From Clostridia bacterium (GTDB lineage: Bacteria; Bacillota; Clostridia; Christensenellales; CAG-138): a DNA stretch of 64,000 nucleotides. Shown here piece after piece: positions 35,291-44,309 of this stretch (within the stretch, counting starts at the first letter, position 1; every line of letters begins with the position of its first letter). Both the position numbers and the translations under genes were made by a program. The notes under the pieces were generated by a model. It saw only the letters and a list, made by a program, of their open reading frames with translations. It was not told the origin of the DNA and ran no database searches. The stretch covers positions 1-64,000 of the forward strand of contig JAFWVQ010000048.1 in assembly GCA_017523925.1 (NCBI GenBank), written 5' to 3'.

Positions 35291-37101
35291 GCTGCCACAA
35301 GGCGCCGCTTCATGCGCGAACTGCGTTTCATACAATTCCTTATAGAACCCGCCCTTATCGAGCAGTTCATCGTGCGTACCCTTTTCGATCAGCTTTCCGT
35401 CCTTCATAACGAGGATCATATCAGCGTCGCGCACGGTGGAGAGCCTGTGCGCCACTATGAACGAGGTGCGCCCCTTCATAAGCTCCGCAAAAGCGTCCTG
35501 CACCAGAAGCTCGGTGCGCGAGTCGATGGACGAGGTGGCTTCATCGAGTATCAGCGCGGGAGGCTCCGAGAGCATGACGCGCGCGATGCAAAGAAGCTGC
35601 TTCTGCCCCTGCGAGAGCGTGCCGCCCGATTCGCCCAATACCGTGTCGTACCCCTGCGGCAGACGCATGATGAAGCCGTGGGCATGCGCCCTTTTCGCCG
35701 CAGCGATCACCTCGGCGTCCGTGGCGTTTTTCCTGCCCATCGCGATATTTTCGCGCACGGTACCGCTCTTGAGCCAGGTATCCTGAAGCACCATTCCGAA
35801 CCTTGAGCGCAGCTCGCCGCGCTTCATGCGCCGCGTTTCCACTCCGCCGAGGTAGATGCCGCCCTCGTTCACGTCGTAAAAGCGCATGATGAGGTTGATA
35901 AGCGTGGTTTTGCCGCAGCCGGTGGGGCCGACTATCGCGATACGCTGTCCGCTGCCGACTTCGAGCGAAAGGCCCTTGATAAGCTCGCGCTCGGGGTCGT
36001 ATGAAAATGCCACCTTCTCAAAGCGCATGCTGCCGTCCCCCTGCGCGGGCGTTTCCGCGTTCTCGGGGTCGGGCGTTTCCTCGGGCGCCTCAATCAGCGC
36101 AAACAGCCTTTCCGCGCAGGCAAGCGCACCGGTCAGCTCCGCAAGCACGCCCGAGATCTCGTTGAAGGGCTTGGTGTACTGGTTGGCGTAGCTCAAAAAC
36201 GCCGAAAGCCCGCCCACGCTCAGTGCGCCGCCGATGACGCCCGTTACGCTCAGCGCGCCGAGCACCGCCACGGCCGCGTAGATGATGGAGTTCACAAAGC
36301 GCGTGGAGGGATTGGTGAGCGATGAGAGGAATGTCGCCTTGACCGCGTGTTTTTCAAGGCGTCGATTGGTTTTATCGAAGAGCGCTTTCGCCTTTTTTCG
36401 TATGCGAACGCGCGAACGAGCTTCTGCTCGCCGATGTATTCATCTATGATCGCCGTATTTGCGCCCCTCGATTCCGCCTGCGCCTTGAAGCTTTTATAGC
36501 TGCGGCGGGCGATGAATCGCGCCACGATGAGCGAGAGCGGCGAGAGCGCCACGACCGCAAGCGCGATCAGCGGGTCCACCGAGAGCATGAAGAAAAGCGT
36601 TCCGATTATCGTTATAACGCCCGTAAAGAGCTGCGAAAAGCCGAGCAGCAGCCCGTCCGCAAGCTGGTCCGCGTCGCTGATAATGCGGCTGACGGTGTCC
36701 CCCACGGGGCGCGGGTCGAGCTCCGAGAGGGGCAGGCGCTGGATATGCGCGAAGGCCTCAACGCGGATATCCTTCACCACGCCGTAGGTGATGCGATTGT
36801 TCACAAGCCCCATCAGGTAGCTTGCAAGCCCCGAAGCGAGCGCGCTTATGCCTATCCACATCAGATACGGCTTCAGCGATGCAAAGTCCACCCTGCCCTT
36901 ATCGATGATGCAGTCGATGCATTTGCCGACCAGCACCGGTATAAGAAGCGAGAGCGCGACCGACACGAGCGCGAGAAGCAGCGAGCAGAATGCGGGCAGC
37001 TTTCTTCCCGCAAGCCTTTTGAGCAGCTTTTTGAGCGTTTCGCGCGAGGCGGCGCTCAAGCCTTTTTGCTTGGAAACGGCGGTTTTTTTCGCAATCTTCA
37101 T
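35255..37101 (-). pseudogene. ABC exporter (membrane plus ATPase domains), split by a one-base frameshift
   Basis: The first frame (37101-36292) encodes a six-helix ABC exporter domain up to VRAFAYEK. The second (36295-35255) resumes in MNSIIYAAVAVLGALS and carries the ATPase: Walker A GPTGCGKTTLINL, signature LSQGQKQ, Walker B ALILDEATSSIDS. Adding one A to the run of six (T at 36393-36398 on the plus strand) restores one protein of about 615 residues, including FDKTNRRLEKHAVKATFLSS. The ATG overlaps the end of the partner ABC gene by four bases, so a heterodimeric exporter is expected. The lesion may be real or a sequence error. The C-terminal tail is encoded by the hairpin array. Confidence 0.85.
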
Positions 37102-38825
37102 GCGCTTGCCCCCCTTCCCGTCTGCATTTCGTAGATCTCGCGGTAGATCGGGCAGGAGCGCAGAAGCGCCTCATGCCTGCCCATGCCCACGGCGCGCCCT
37201 TCGTCGAGCACGATTATCAGATCGGCGTGCATGATCGAGGCCGCCCGCTGCGAAATGATGAAGGTGGTGCGCTTTTCATCCGTGTTTTTCAGCGCCTCCC
37301 TCAGCCTTGCGTCGGTGGCGTAGTCGAGCGCGGAGGCGCTGTCGTCGAGTATCAGTATCTCGCTTTTCTTGACCAGAGCGCGCGCTATCGAGAGCCTCTG
37401 CTTCTGGCCGCCGGAGAAATTGCTTCCTCCGCGAAGCACCCTTTCATCGAGCGCCGCCTCGCGCTCCGTCACGAAATCATAGGCCTGCGCGGTTTTGAGC
37501 GCGTTCGCCAGCCTCGCCTCGTCCGCATCGGGATCGCCCATCAGAAGGTTTGAGCGTATCGTGCCCTCGGTCAGGACCGCCTTCTGCGGCACCACCGAAA
37601 TGCGGCTCCGAAGTGCCGATGCGTCCATCTCGCGAATATTCACGCCATCGATAAAAATCTCGCCCTCCGTTGGGAAAAAGAAGCCCGAAACGAGGTAGCT
37701 CAGCGTGGATTTGCCGCTGCCCGTGCCGCCGATTATTCCAACGGTCTGCCCCGGCTCCGCCTTAAAGCTTATATCGAAAAGCGAGGGCGCGCCCGCATTT
37801 TCGTATTCGAAGCCGACCTTTTCAAAAACGACCTCACCATGCGGCGCGTTTTCATCGGGAACGAGGCTTCCGCCCTTTTCGCCCTCGTCCATCTCGAGCA
37901 CGGCCGCGATGCGTTTCGCGCTTGCCGCGGCTCTTGCGGCGGTTATCATGAAGTTCGCCATCTTCACAAGCTCCACGAGTATCTGCGAAAGCAGGTTGTA
38001 GAGCGCAACGACCTGCCCCTGCGTGAGCGTGCCGATATTGACGCGCACCGCGCCGCTCCAGATGAGCGCTATCACCGCGATATTCACCGCGATCAGCGTT
38101 GCGGGGTTCAGAAGCGCCGATATCCTGCCCACGGCGAGCGAGAGCGCGCGAAGAGCCGCGCTTCTTTTTTCAAACTCGCGCTTCTCCTCCTCTTCCATAA
38201 GGAAGGCTCTTATAACGCGAACGCCCGAAAGATTCTCCCTTGCGGCGCCGGTAACGCCGTCCAGCTCGCGCTGAACGAGCGCATGCCTCGGTATCGAAAC
38301 AAGCAGTATGAAAAACACTATCACGAGCAGCACCGCGATCACCGCCGCGAAGATCAGCGCGCAGCCCGTGTCGATCGTGAAGGCGACCGCCATCGCGCCG
38401 AACACCACGAAGGGCGAGCGCAGAAGAAGCCTGAGAGCAAGGTTTATGCCGGTTTGAAGCGTTGCGGTATCGCTCGTGAGCCGCGTTATCAGTGTTGAAG
38501 CGCCCACCTCGTCGAGCCTTGCATACGAAAGCCGCTGCACCTTGTCGAATACCCTCGAGCGCAGCTCGGTGCATACGCCTATCGCAGCCTTCGCGGAGAA
38601 ATACTGCGCGATAAGCGCAAGCGTCAGCCCCACCGCGGCAAACAGCACGAGGATGCCGCCGCTCGAGAGGATGAAGCCCGTGTCGCGATTCGCTATGCCG
38701 GTGTCGATAATAGACGCGATGACGAGCGGCACCAGCAGATCGAGCGCCGCCTCCGCGAATTTGAACAGCGGCGCAAGCACCGTCTGCAGCTTATAATTTT
38801 TGAAACAGCTCAGTATCCTTTTCAT
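37098..38825 (-). CDS. ABC exporter subunit, heterodimeric multidrug type
   Basis: 575 residues. Six membrane helices (about 15-300) include LVPLVIASIIDTGIANRDTG and ALIFAAVIAVLLVIVFFILL. The ATPase domain has Walker A GGTGSGKSTLSYL, signature FSGGQKQRLSIARAL and Walker B ILILDDSASALDYAT. In this Walker B the catalytic Glu is replaced by Asp-Ser (LDDS instead of LDEA), as in the degenerate-site subunit of heterodimeric exporters. The partner gene at 35255-37101 has the canonical DEATS, which fits a pair with one degenerate site. The substrate is probably a drug or lipid-like molecule, but this cannot be told. Confidence 0.9.
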   Translation of the reverse strand: MKRILSCFKNYKLQTVLAPLFKFAEAALDLLVPLVIASIIDTGIANRDTGFILSSGGILVLFAAVGLTLALIAQYFSAKAAIGVCTELRSRVFDKVQRLSYARLDEVGASTLITRLTSDTATLQTGINLALRLLLRSPFVVFGAMAVAFTIDTGCALIFAAVIAVLLVIVFFILLVSIPRHALVQRELDGVTGAARENLSGVRVIRAFLMEEEEKREFEKRSAALRALSLAVGRISALLNPATLIAVNIAVIALIWSGAVRVNIGTLTQGQVVALYNLLSQILVELVKMANFMITAARAAASAKRIAAVLEMDEGEKGGSLVPDENAPHGEVVFEKVGFEYENAGAPSLFDISFKAEPGQTVGIIGGTGSGKSTLSYLVSGFFFPTEGEIFIDGVNIREMDASALRSRISVVPQKAVLTEGTIRSNLLMGDPDADEARLANALKTAQAYDFVTEREAALDERVLRGGSNFSGGQKQRLSIARALVKKSEILILDDSASALDYATDARLREALKNTDEKRTTFIISQRAASIMHADLIIVLDEGRAVGMGRHEALLRSCPIYREIYEMQTGRGASA

Positions 38826-38852
38826 ACCCGCTCCATCCGTTTAAATCAATTA

Positions 38853-38881
38853 AGTATAGCATTCCTCGCCGCGTTTTTCAA
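38853..38881 (-). promoter_or_regulatory. Promoter of the ABC exporter operon
   Basis: Minus strand TTGAAA (38881-38876), 17 bases, TATACT (38858-38853). The ATG follows at 38825. Confidence 0.65.
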
Positions 38882-38948
38882 CCTTGAAGCAAGCCTTCCC
38901 CCTCTGCGTGCCGCCCGCCGCAAAAAAGCCCGAAAGAGCAAAAAACCG

Positions 38949-38977
38949 TTGCAGTTTTTATTCAAAAGAACTATAAT
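38949..38977 (+). promoter_or_regulatory. Promoter of the beta-CASP nuclease gene
   Basis: TTGCAG (38949-38954), 17 bases, TATAAT (38972-38977), 24 bases before the ATG. Divergent from the ABC exporter promoter. Confidence 0.7.
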
Positions 38978-39001
38978 ACCATTATAAACGGAGGATGCAA
39001 T

Positions 39002-40678
39002 ATGAAGATAACCTTTCTTGGCGCCGCCCGCGAGGTAACGGGCAGCATGACGCTTATCGAGGTCGGCGGCGAAAAGCTGCTGGTGGACTGCGGCATGGAG
39101 CAGGGGCGCGACGTTTTCGTGAACCAGAATCTGCCCGTGGACCCGGCCGAGATAAACTACGTGCTCTTGACGCACGCACACGTGGATCATTCCGGCAATC
39201 TTCCCCTGCTGTATAAGCGGGGCTTTCGCGGCAGGGTCTACGCCACCCGCGCCACCTGCGGGCTGACGGACATCATGCTGCGCGACTGCGCGCATATCCA
39301 GGAATCGGACGCGGAGTGGAAGAACCGCAAGCACAAGCGCTCCGACAGCAAGCTTTACGAGCCGCTGTACACGCTCAAGGACGCGGAGAACCTGCTCAAG
39401 CTGCTTCGCCCCGTGGACTACGGCGAAAGGCTGCGCATCGCGGACGGCGTGGAGATCCGCTTTACGGACGTTGGGCATCTGCTCGGCTCGGCCGCGATAG
39501 AAACCTGGCTCAGCGAGGACGGCACTACCAAAAAATTCGTTTTCAGCGGCGATATCGGCAATATAAACAAGCCCCTTTTGAAGGATCCCTCCCCCGTTCG
39601 CGAGGCGGATTATCTCTTGCTTGAATCCACCTACGGCGACCGCCTGCACGAGCTTGTGGAATGCGACCACGTTGGGCTGCTTGCCGACGTGATACAGCGC
39701 ACGCTCGACCGGGGCGGCAACGTGGTGATCCCGAGCTTCGCCGTCGGCAGAACGCAGGAGATACTCTATCTTATCCGCCTTGCGAAGCTGCAGAACCGCT
39801 TCAGCGGGCACGAAAACTTCCGCGTTGTTGTGGACAGCCCGCTCGCCGAGGAGGCAACGAGCATCTTTTTGCAGTCCGACCCCGAGTTTTTCGATGAGGA
39901 GACCGCAGCGCTGCTTCGCGAGGGCATAAACCCGCTGTATTTCAAAGGGCTTGAGCCGAGCGTTTCTGCGGAGGAGAGCAAGGCGCTCAATTTCGACGAG
40001 GAGCCGAAGGTCATCATCGCCGGCAGCGGCATGTGCGAGGGCGGCAGGATCCGTCACCATCTCAAGCATAATCTCTGGCGGCCCGAATGCACGATCCTCT
40101 TCGTCGGCTATCAGACCGAGGGCACGCTCGGGCGCATCATTCTGGACGGCGCGGAGCACATCAAGCTCTTCGGCGAGCTGATAGCGGTGCGCGCCGAAAC
40201 GGCGTTCCTTGAGGGCTCGAGCGGGCATGCCGACAAAAACGGCCTTATTAACTGGCTCAAGGGCTTTGACGAGAAGCCCACGCGCGTTTTCATAAACCAC
40301 GGCGAGGACTCCGCTTGCGGCAGCTTTGCCGATCACCTTAAAAACGAGCTCGGCTATGAGACCTTCGCGCCGTACAGCGGCACCGAGTTCGACATCGGCA
40401 GGAACGAATTCATCAGGATCGCCGAGGGCGTCCCCGTTAAGGCGGAGAAGCAGGGCAAGGCGAAGTCCGGCGGCGACAGCGGCGCCGAAGCCGCGCACGG
40501 CGGCTACTCCTCCAAGGGCGCGGTCAAGTCCAAGAACCTTGAGAGGGAGCTCGTCGAGGCGGCAAGGCGGCTGACCTCGCTCACCCGCATCTTCGGCCCC
40601 GCGCCGAACAAGGACAAGGAGAGCTTCATCGACGATATCGAGGCGCTCATCGCCAAATGGAACGCGAAGAAGCCCTGA
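39002..40678 (+). CDS. MBL-fold beta-CASP ribonuclease-like protein
   Basis: 558 residues. The metallo-beta-lactamase zinc motif is LLTHAHVDHSGNLPLLY (about 55-72), with further ligands in DVGHLLGSA and FSGDIGN. The beta-CASP part shows VVIPSFAVGRTQEILYLI and IIAGSGMCEGGRIRHHLKHN. The C-terminal metal motif is GSSGHADKNGL. This arrangement is that of CPSF73-like exo/endoribonucleases found in bacteria. The last 80 residues are a Lys/Gly-rich linker plus a helical tail (TSLTRIFGPAPNKDKESFID) not needed for the core. Cytoplasmic; RNA substrate unknown. Start chosen at the ATG 24 bases after the promoter. Confidence 0.9.
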   Translation: MKITFLGAAREVTGSMTLIEVGGEKLLVDCGMEQGRDVFVNQNLPVDPAEINYVLLTHAHVDHSGNLPLLYKRGFRGRVYATRATCGLTDIMLRDCAHIQESDAEWKNRKHKRSDSKLYEPLYTLKDAENLLKLLRPVDYGERLRIADGVEIRFTDVGHLLGSAAIETWLSEDGTTKKFVFSGDIGNINKPLLKDPSPVREADYLLLESTYGDRLHELVECDHVGLLADVIQRTLDRGGNVVIPSFAVGRTQEILYLIRLAKLQNRFSGHENFRVVVDSPLAEEATSIFLQSDPEFFDEETAALLREGINPLYFKGLEPSVSAEESKALNFDEEPKVIIAGSGMCEGGRIRHHLKHNLWRPECTILFVGYQTEGTLGRIILDGAEHIKLFGELIAVRAETAFLEGSSGHADKNGLINWLKGFDEKPTRVFINHGEDSACGSFADHLKNELGYETFAPYSGTEFDIGRNEFIRIAEGVPVKAEKQGKAKSGGDSGAEAAHGGYSSKGAVKSKNLERELVEAARRLTSLTRIFGPAPNKDKESFIDDIEALIAKWNAKKP

Positions 40679-40691
40679 TGCGGCTTTTTGC

Positions 40692-40724
40692 CTGATAAAG
40701 TTTATCGTCTGATAAAGCTTATTG
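40692..40724 (+). promoter_or_regulatory. Two direct repeats of a palindromic site before the aldo/keto reductase
   Basis: CTGATAAAGTTTATCG (40692-40707) and CTGATAAAGCTTATTG (40709-40724) are near-identical 16-mers spaced 17 bases apart. Each contains an inverted repeat (GATAAA..TTTATC, GATAAAGCTTAT). They lie just upstream of the likely promoter region and are a candidate operator. Confidence 0.5.
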
Positions 40725-40755
40725 TAATATAAAATAATCCCTTTGGAGGTAAAAT

Positions 40756-41763
40756 ATGCAGTACGTAACTCTCGGAAAGACGGGGCTCGAGGTATCCCGC
40801 GTGGGCTTCGGCGGCATCCCCATCCAGCGCATCGAGAAGGAGGGCGCGAGCGCACTATTCGATAAGCTTCTCGAATGCGGAGTGAACTATATCGACACCG
40901 CGCGCGGCTACACCGTGAGCGAGGAATACATCGGCGAGGCGATCGACGGCAGGCGGGATAAGTTCATCCTTGCCACCAAGAGCATGGCGCGCGATAAAGC
41001 GGGCATGGAGAAGGATATCGGAATAAGCCTTGCAAACCTTCGCACCGACCGCATCGACCTCTACCAGGTGCATAACCCGAGCATGGAGCAGCTCGACGCC
41101 GTGCTTGCCGAAGGCGGCGCGCTCGAGGCGCTCATGGAGGCGAAGGAAGCGGGAAAGATCGATCATATCGGCATCACGGCGCATTCGCTTGCGGTTTTTG
41201 AGCGCGCGCTCGAGCTCGATTGGGTGGAAACGATCATGTTCCCATACAATATCGTGGAGAGCCAATGCGAGCATCTGCTTGAAAAATGCCGCGAGAAAAA
41301 CATCGCCTTCATCGCGATGAAGCCCCTGGCGGGCGGCGCGATCGAGGATGGCGAGGCGGCGCTTCGCTATATTGCGGCAAACGAGCTTGTGACGGTTTCG
41401 ATACCCGGCATGTACTGCATCGAGGAGATCGAAACGAACACGCGCTTCGGCTCCGACCCCTCCCCGCTCGGCGGGGAGCTGCAGGCAAGGGTGGACAATA
41501 TCCGCAGCGAGCTTACCGGCAATTTCTGCCGCCGCTGCAACTACTGCGCGCCCTGCACCGTTGGCATCAGCATACCGAACGTTTTCCTTTTCGCGGGCTA
41601 TCTCGAGCGCTACGGTCTGGAGGACTGGGCGAAGGGGCGCTATGCAACGCTCAAGGTCAAGGCGGGCGAGTGCATCGAATGCGGCGTTTGCGAAACGCGC
41701 TGTCCCTACGAGCTGCCGATACGCGAAATGCTGAAGAAGGCCGCGAAGCAGTTCGGGGAATAA
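40756..41763 (+). CDS. Aldo/keto reductase with C-terminal 4Fe-4S ferredoxin-like domain
   Basis: 335 residues. The (beta/alpha)8 reductase core has VSRVGFGGIPIQ, the catalytic Asp/Tyr region NYIDTARGYTVSEEYIG, Lys in ILATKSM and His in LYQVHNPS. The C-terminal extension carries CRRCNYCAPC and CIECGVCETRCPYELPI, giving cysteine sets for two iron-sulfur clusters. Such fusions are common in anaerobes and are annotated as oxidoreductases of unknown substrate. GGAGG precedes the ATG and a strong terminator follows. Confidence 0.92.
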   Translation: MQYVTLGKTGLEVSRVGFGGIPIQRIEKEGASALFDKLLECGVNYIDTARGYTVSEEYIGEAIDGRRDKFILATKSMARDKAGMEKDIGISLANLRTDRIDLYQVHNPSMEQLDAVLAEGGALEALMEAKEAGKIDHIGITAHSLAVFERALELDWVETIMFPYNIVESQCEHLLEKCREKNIAFIAMKPLAGGAIEDGEAALRYIAANELVTVSIPGMYCIEEIETNTRFGSDPSPLGGELQARVDNIRSELTGNFCRRCNYCAPCTVGISIPNVFLFAGYLERYGLEDWAKGRYATLKVKAGECIECGVCETRCPYELPIREMLKKAAKQFGE

Positions 41764-41793
41764 ACAAAAAAGGGGCTGAGAGCCCCCGAACGG

Positions 41794-41845
41794 CACCCCG
41801 TTTGCCGCGCATGCGTTATATGACGGCAAGCGGGGTGTTTTTTTT
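41794..41845 (+). terminator. Intrinsic terminator of the aldo/keto reductase gene
   Basis: CACCCCGTTTGCCG pairs with CGGCAAGCGGGGTG (one G-T pair), then eight T. A smaller stem (AGGGGCT..AGCCCC) sits just before it. Confidence 0.9.
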
Positions 41846-41858
41846 CTCAAAGCCGCGC

Positions 41859-43213
41859 TCACGCGCTCGCGTTCAGGCGGCTTCTTCTGTAATACACCGC
41901 CATCGCCGCGAGCGTCAGGCTCCACGAGATGATGTACGAAATGCTGACGCAAAGCAGCGTTGGGAAGAGCCTGTATGCGATCAGCACCCAGAGCACGCGG
42001 AAGCAGCAGATGCCTATGCCGGTTATCAGCACGGGCTTCGTGTCGCCGCAGCCGCGCAGCGTGCCGGAGAGCACCTCTATCGCCGTCCAGATAAAATAGA
42101 ACGGAACGAAATACAGAATAACCGTGTGCGTGGTGGATAAAACCGCCTCATCCTCGGTGAATATCCGCAGCGCGGTCGGCGCGATCGCGATGATAGCCGC
42201 GCTCATGATAACCGTCATCAGCATGAATATGCGAAGGCCCTTTTTAACGCTGCCCTGCACGCGGTCCATGCGTCCCGCGCCGTAATTCTGGCCAACGAAG
42301 CTCATCACGGCCGCGTTCGCCGCCTGCGCCGTTGCCCAGTAGAAGCCGTCGAGCTTGCCCGCGAGCGACCACGACGCGACCACTCGGTGCCGAGCGCGTT
42401 CACCGCCACCTGCATCACGATGTTTGAAACGCTGTACATGCTCGCCTCGAGCCCCGAGGGAAGCCCTATGCGCATCATGCGGGCGAACATCGCCCTGTGC
42501 AGCCGAATCTTTTTGAGCTCCAGTCGGTAGGGCTGCTTCGTAACGAGCAGGGTTATTGTCAAAAGCAGGCAGTTCACGCATTGGGAGATGACCGTTGCAA
42601 GCGCCGCGCCCTTCACGCCCCAGCCGAGGCGCTTTACGAACACGAGATCGAGCGCGATATTGAGCAGACTGCAAACGAGCATGAAGATGAAGGGCTTTTT
42701 CGAATCGCCGACGGCGCGCAGGATCGCGCTTTCGGTATTCAGAAGCAGCACCACCGCCATCGCCGCGAAGCATATGCGAAGGTAGATCAGCGCATCATCC
42801 ATCGTTTCCGCCGGCGTTTTCATTATTTTGAGCATCTGCGGAGCGAGGATGAAGCAAACGATCGAGCAGCCGAGCCCGAAAAGCAGGCTGAACGCCGCCG
42901 CCGTGCCTGTGGCCGAGCCGAGCTCATCGCGATCGTCCTTCGCGCCGAAGATATGCGATATCACGACCGACGCGCCCGAGGAGAGCGCCACGAAGAAGCC
43001 GATGAACAGGTTCAGTATCGTTGCAACGCTGCCGCCCACCGCCGCAAGCGCTTCGCTGCCGACGTAGCGCCCAACGATCGCCGCATCCGCCGCGTTATAG
43101 AACTGCTGAAGCCAAGTCCCCGCCGCGATGGGCAGGAAGAAGAGCATCAGACTCTTGCCGATCGAACCGCCGGTCAGATCGCCTTTTCGGTTGTTTTGAA
43201 GCGTTTTTTCCAT
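41859..43213 (-). pseudogene. MATE-family multidrug efflux pump, frameshifted
   Basis: The first frame (43213 to about 42384) encodes the N-terminal lobe: GSIGKSLMLFFLPIAAGTWL, QQFYNAADAAIVGRYVG, ending VQVAVNALGTE-like. The second frame continues from VVASWSLAGKLDGFYWATAQ to the stop at 41859 with the C-terminal lobe (FVGQNYGAG, GTLRGCGDTKPVLI). One base is missing at about 42383-42386; inserting a G gives GAG GTG GTC and one protein of about 450 residues, the usual MATE length. A Na+ or H+ driven drug exporter if intact. No long homopolymer is involved, so a real mutation is plausible. Confidence 0.85.
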
Positions 43214-43222
43214 GCAGTACTA

Positions 43223-43400
43223 TTATAGCCGCGTGGAGCGGAAAGTCAAATATAATGTTGGCGAAGGAGCGGCAAATGCGTGGTCGGCCTCGTTGAGTTC
43301 GGCCTCCGCCGCATCCGTAAGCGCCTCGTATCGTTCAATGCTCATCACCACAATCTTGCCACAGCCGCTCCTGGTCAAAAAACGGGTCTGCCGCGCGATT
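43223..43400 (-). pseudogene. Possible remnant of a Phd/YefM-type antitoxin gene
   Basis: On the minus strand a frame reads FLTRSGCGKIVVMSIERYEA and then LTDAAEAELNEADHAFA, resembling the core of Phd/YefM antitoxins (typically P-V-F-L-T-x-N-G-x-x-x-V-V-M-S-I-E). The preceding R-P-V-F lies in another frame, joined across a run of six T where seven would be needed, and no proper start is seen. There is no toxin gene beside it. Tentative. Confidence 0.4.
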
Positions 43401-43474
43401 TGATTCTATTTTGAACGCTTTGATCCGACAATATTAAATTCAATATTAAATATGGAAAAAGAAGCTGCCGAAGC

Positions 43475-43669
43475 TCATTCCCGCTCGAGGATATAATCAA
43501 CGCTGACCTTGTAATGATCGGCAAGCTTTATAAGAAAATCAACGGGGATGGTGCGGGTTCCCTTTTCATAGCGCCTGTAAACCTCGCGCTGACAGCCCAG
43601 CAGATCGGCAACGTCCTGCTGAGTCATATCATGATCTATTCTCAATTCTTCCAAGCGCTTGAAGTACAT
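43475..43669 (-). CDS. XRE-family helix-turn-helix regulator
   Basis: 64 residues from MYFKRLEELRIDHDMTQQ, with AAGGG upstream. It is a minimal Cro/CI-type helix-turn-helix: DMTQQDVADLLGCQREVYRRYEKGTRTIPVDFLIKLADHYKVSVDYIL. An upstream in-frame extension crosses the operator and is rejected. It is divergent from the small membrane proteins at 43749 and 44310. A palindromic operator sits 17 bases upstream of its start, so it probably represses both itself and the membrane-protein genes. Confidence 0.88.
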   Translation of the reverse strand: MYFKRLEELRIDHDMTQQDVADLLGCQREVYRRYEKGTRTIPVDFLIKLADHYKVSVDYILERE

Positions 43670-43679
43670 TTTATCACCC

Positions 43680-43708
43680 TTGACAATACTACCATACGGT
43701 AGTATAAT
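43680..43708 (+). promoter_or_regulatory. Consensus promoter with an operator filling its spacer
   Basis: TTGACA (43680-43685), 17 bases, TATAAT (43703-43708). The palindrome ATACTACCATACGGTAGTAT spans 43686-43705, filling the whole spacer and entering the -10 box. Binding of a dimer here would block RNA polymerase. It matches the second site at 44241-44260 at 18 of 20 positions. Confidence 0.8.
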
Positions 43709-43748
43709 ATGAGCGATATGCAACCATTTGGTAGCTACAAGAAGGGAG

Positions 43749-44222
43749 GTGGACTCTATCAGACGGTACATTTCAGGTTGGATATGTAATATTATTGGTA
43801 TTGCACTGGGCGTTTATACGATTGCGACCATTAGCAATGATTTAAAACAGAACAGTTTGTTCGGCATTCCGAGTGCCTATTCGGCGCCCTTTTCCGATCA
43901 GGCTATTCTGATTATAGTATTAGGTATCGTTGCGGGTATTCTTGTGTTGACCGGTATAATAATGCTCGTTGCTGCAAATGTGGACTCTATCAGGCGGTAT
44001 ATTTCAGGATGGATGTGTACCGGTATCGGGCTTGCTCTTGGTATTTACACGTTTGTAGCCATAAGCAATGGCGTAAAACAGAGCATATCGATCGGCAAAT
44101 ACAACGCATACTCCGTACCATTTTCAGATCACGAGATACTGGTTGTCCTTTTGGGTATCGCTGCGGGTATTTTTATACTTTCCGGCATAATAATGCTTGT
44201 TGCCCATAGAAAAGAGCGATAA
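43749..44222 (+). CDS. Small membrane protein made of two tandem copies of one unit
   Basis: 157 residues if started at the GTG at 43749 (VDSIRRYISGWICNIIGIAL); a TTG 21 bases upstream is the alternative. The protein contains the same about 78-residue unit twice: RRYISGW-C-IGIALGVYT-ATISN..., then AYSAPFSDQAILIIVLGIVAGILVLTGIIMLVA. Each unit has two hydrophobic helices around a short polar loop, so four helices in all. A third, separate copy of the unit is the gene at 44310. I do not recognise the family. The tight XRE-type operator suggests controlled expression, perhaps phage- or toxin-related, but nothing shows this directly. Confidence 0.75.
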   Translation: MDSIRRYISGWICNIIGIALGVYTIATISNDLKQNSLFGIPSAYSAPFSDQAILIIVLGIVAGILVLTGIIMLVAANVDSIRRYISGWMCTGIGLALGIYTFVAISNGVKQSISIGKYNAYSVPFSDHEILVVLLGIAAGIFILSGIIMLVAHRKER

Positions 44223-44240
44223 CTACTACTACTATCGATT

Positions 44241-44263
44241 ATACTATCATATGGTAGTATAAT
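44241..44263 (+). promoter_or_regulatory. Second XRE-type operator overlapping a -10 box
   Basis: ATACTATCATATGGTAGTAT (44241-44260) overlaps TATAAT (44258-44263). The -35 position (44235-44240, TCGATT) is weak. It lies before the 81-residue membrane-protein gene and has the same geometry as the site at 43686-43705. Confidence 0.7.
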
Positions 44264-44309
44264 TTTGGCAATAGCTGCTCAGCGATTGCACGGGGAGGGG
44301 GTGAAGATT

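Noticed and set aside
36391..36400. Programmed -1 frameshift site (A AAA AAG) in the ABC gene
   Set aside because: The heptamer is present, but its phase relative to the reading frame is wrong for a classical tandem slip, and no downstream stimulatory stem was seen. A mutation or base-call error is simpler.
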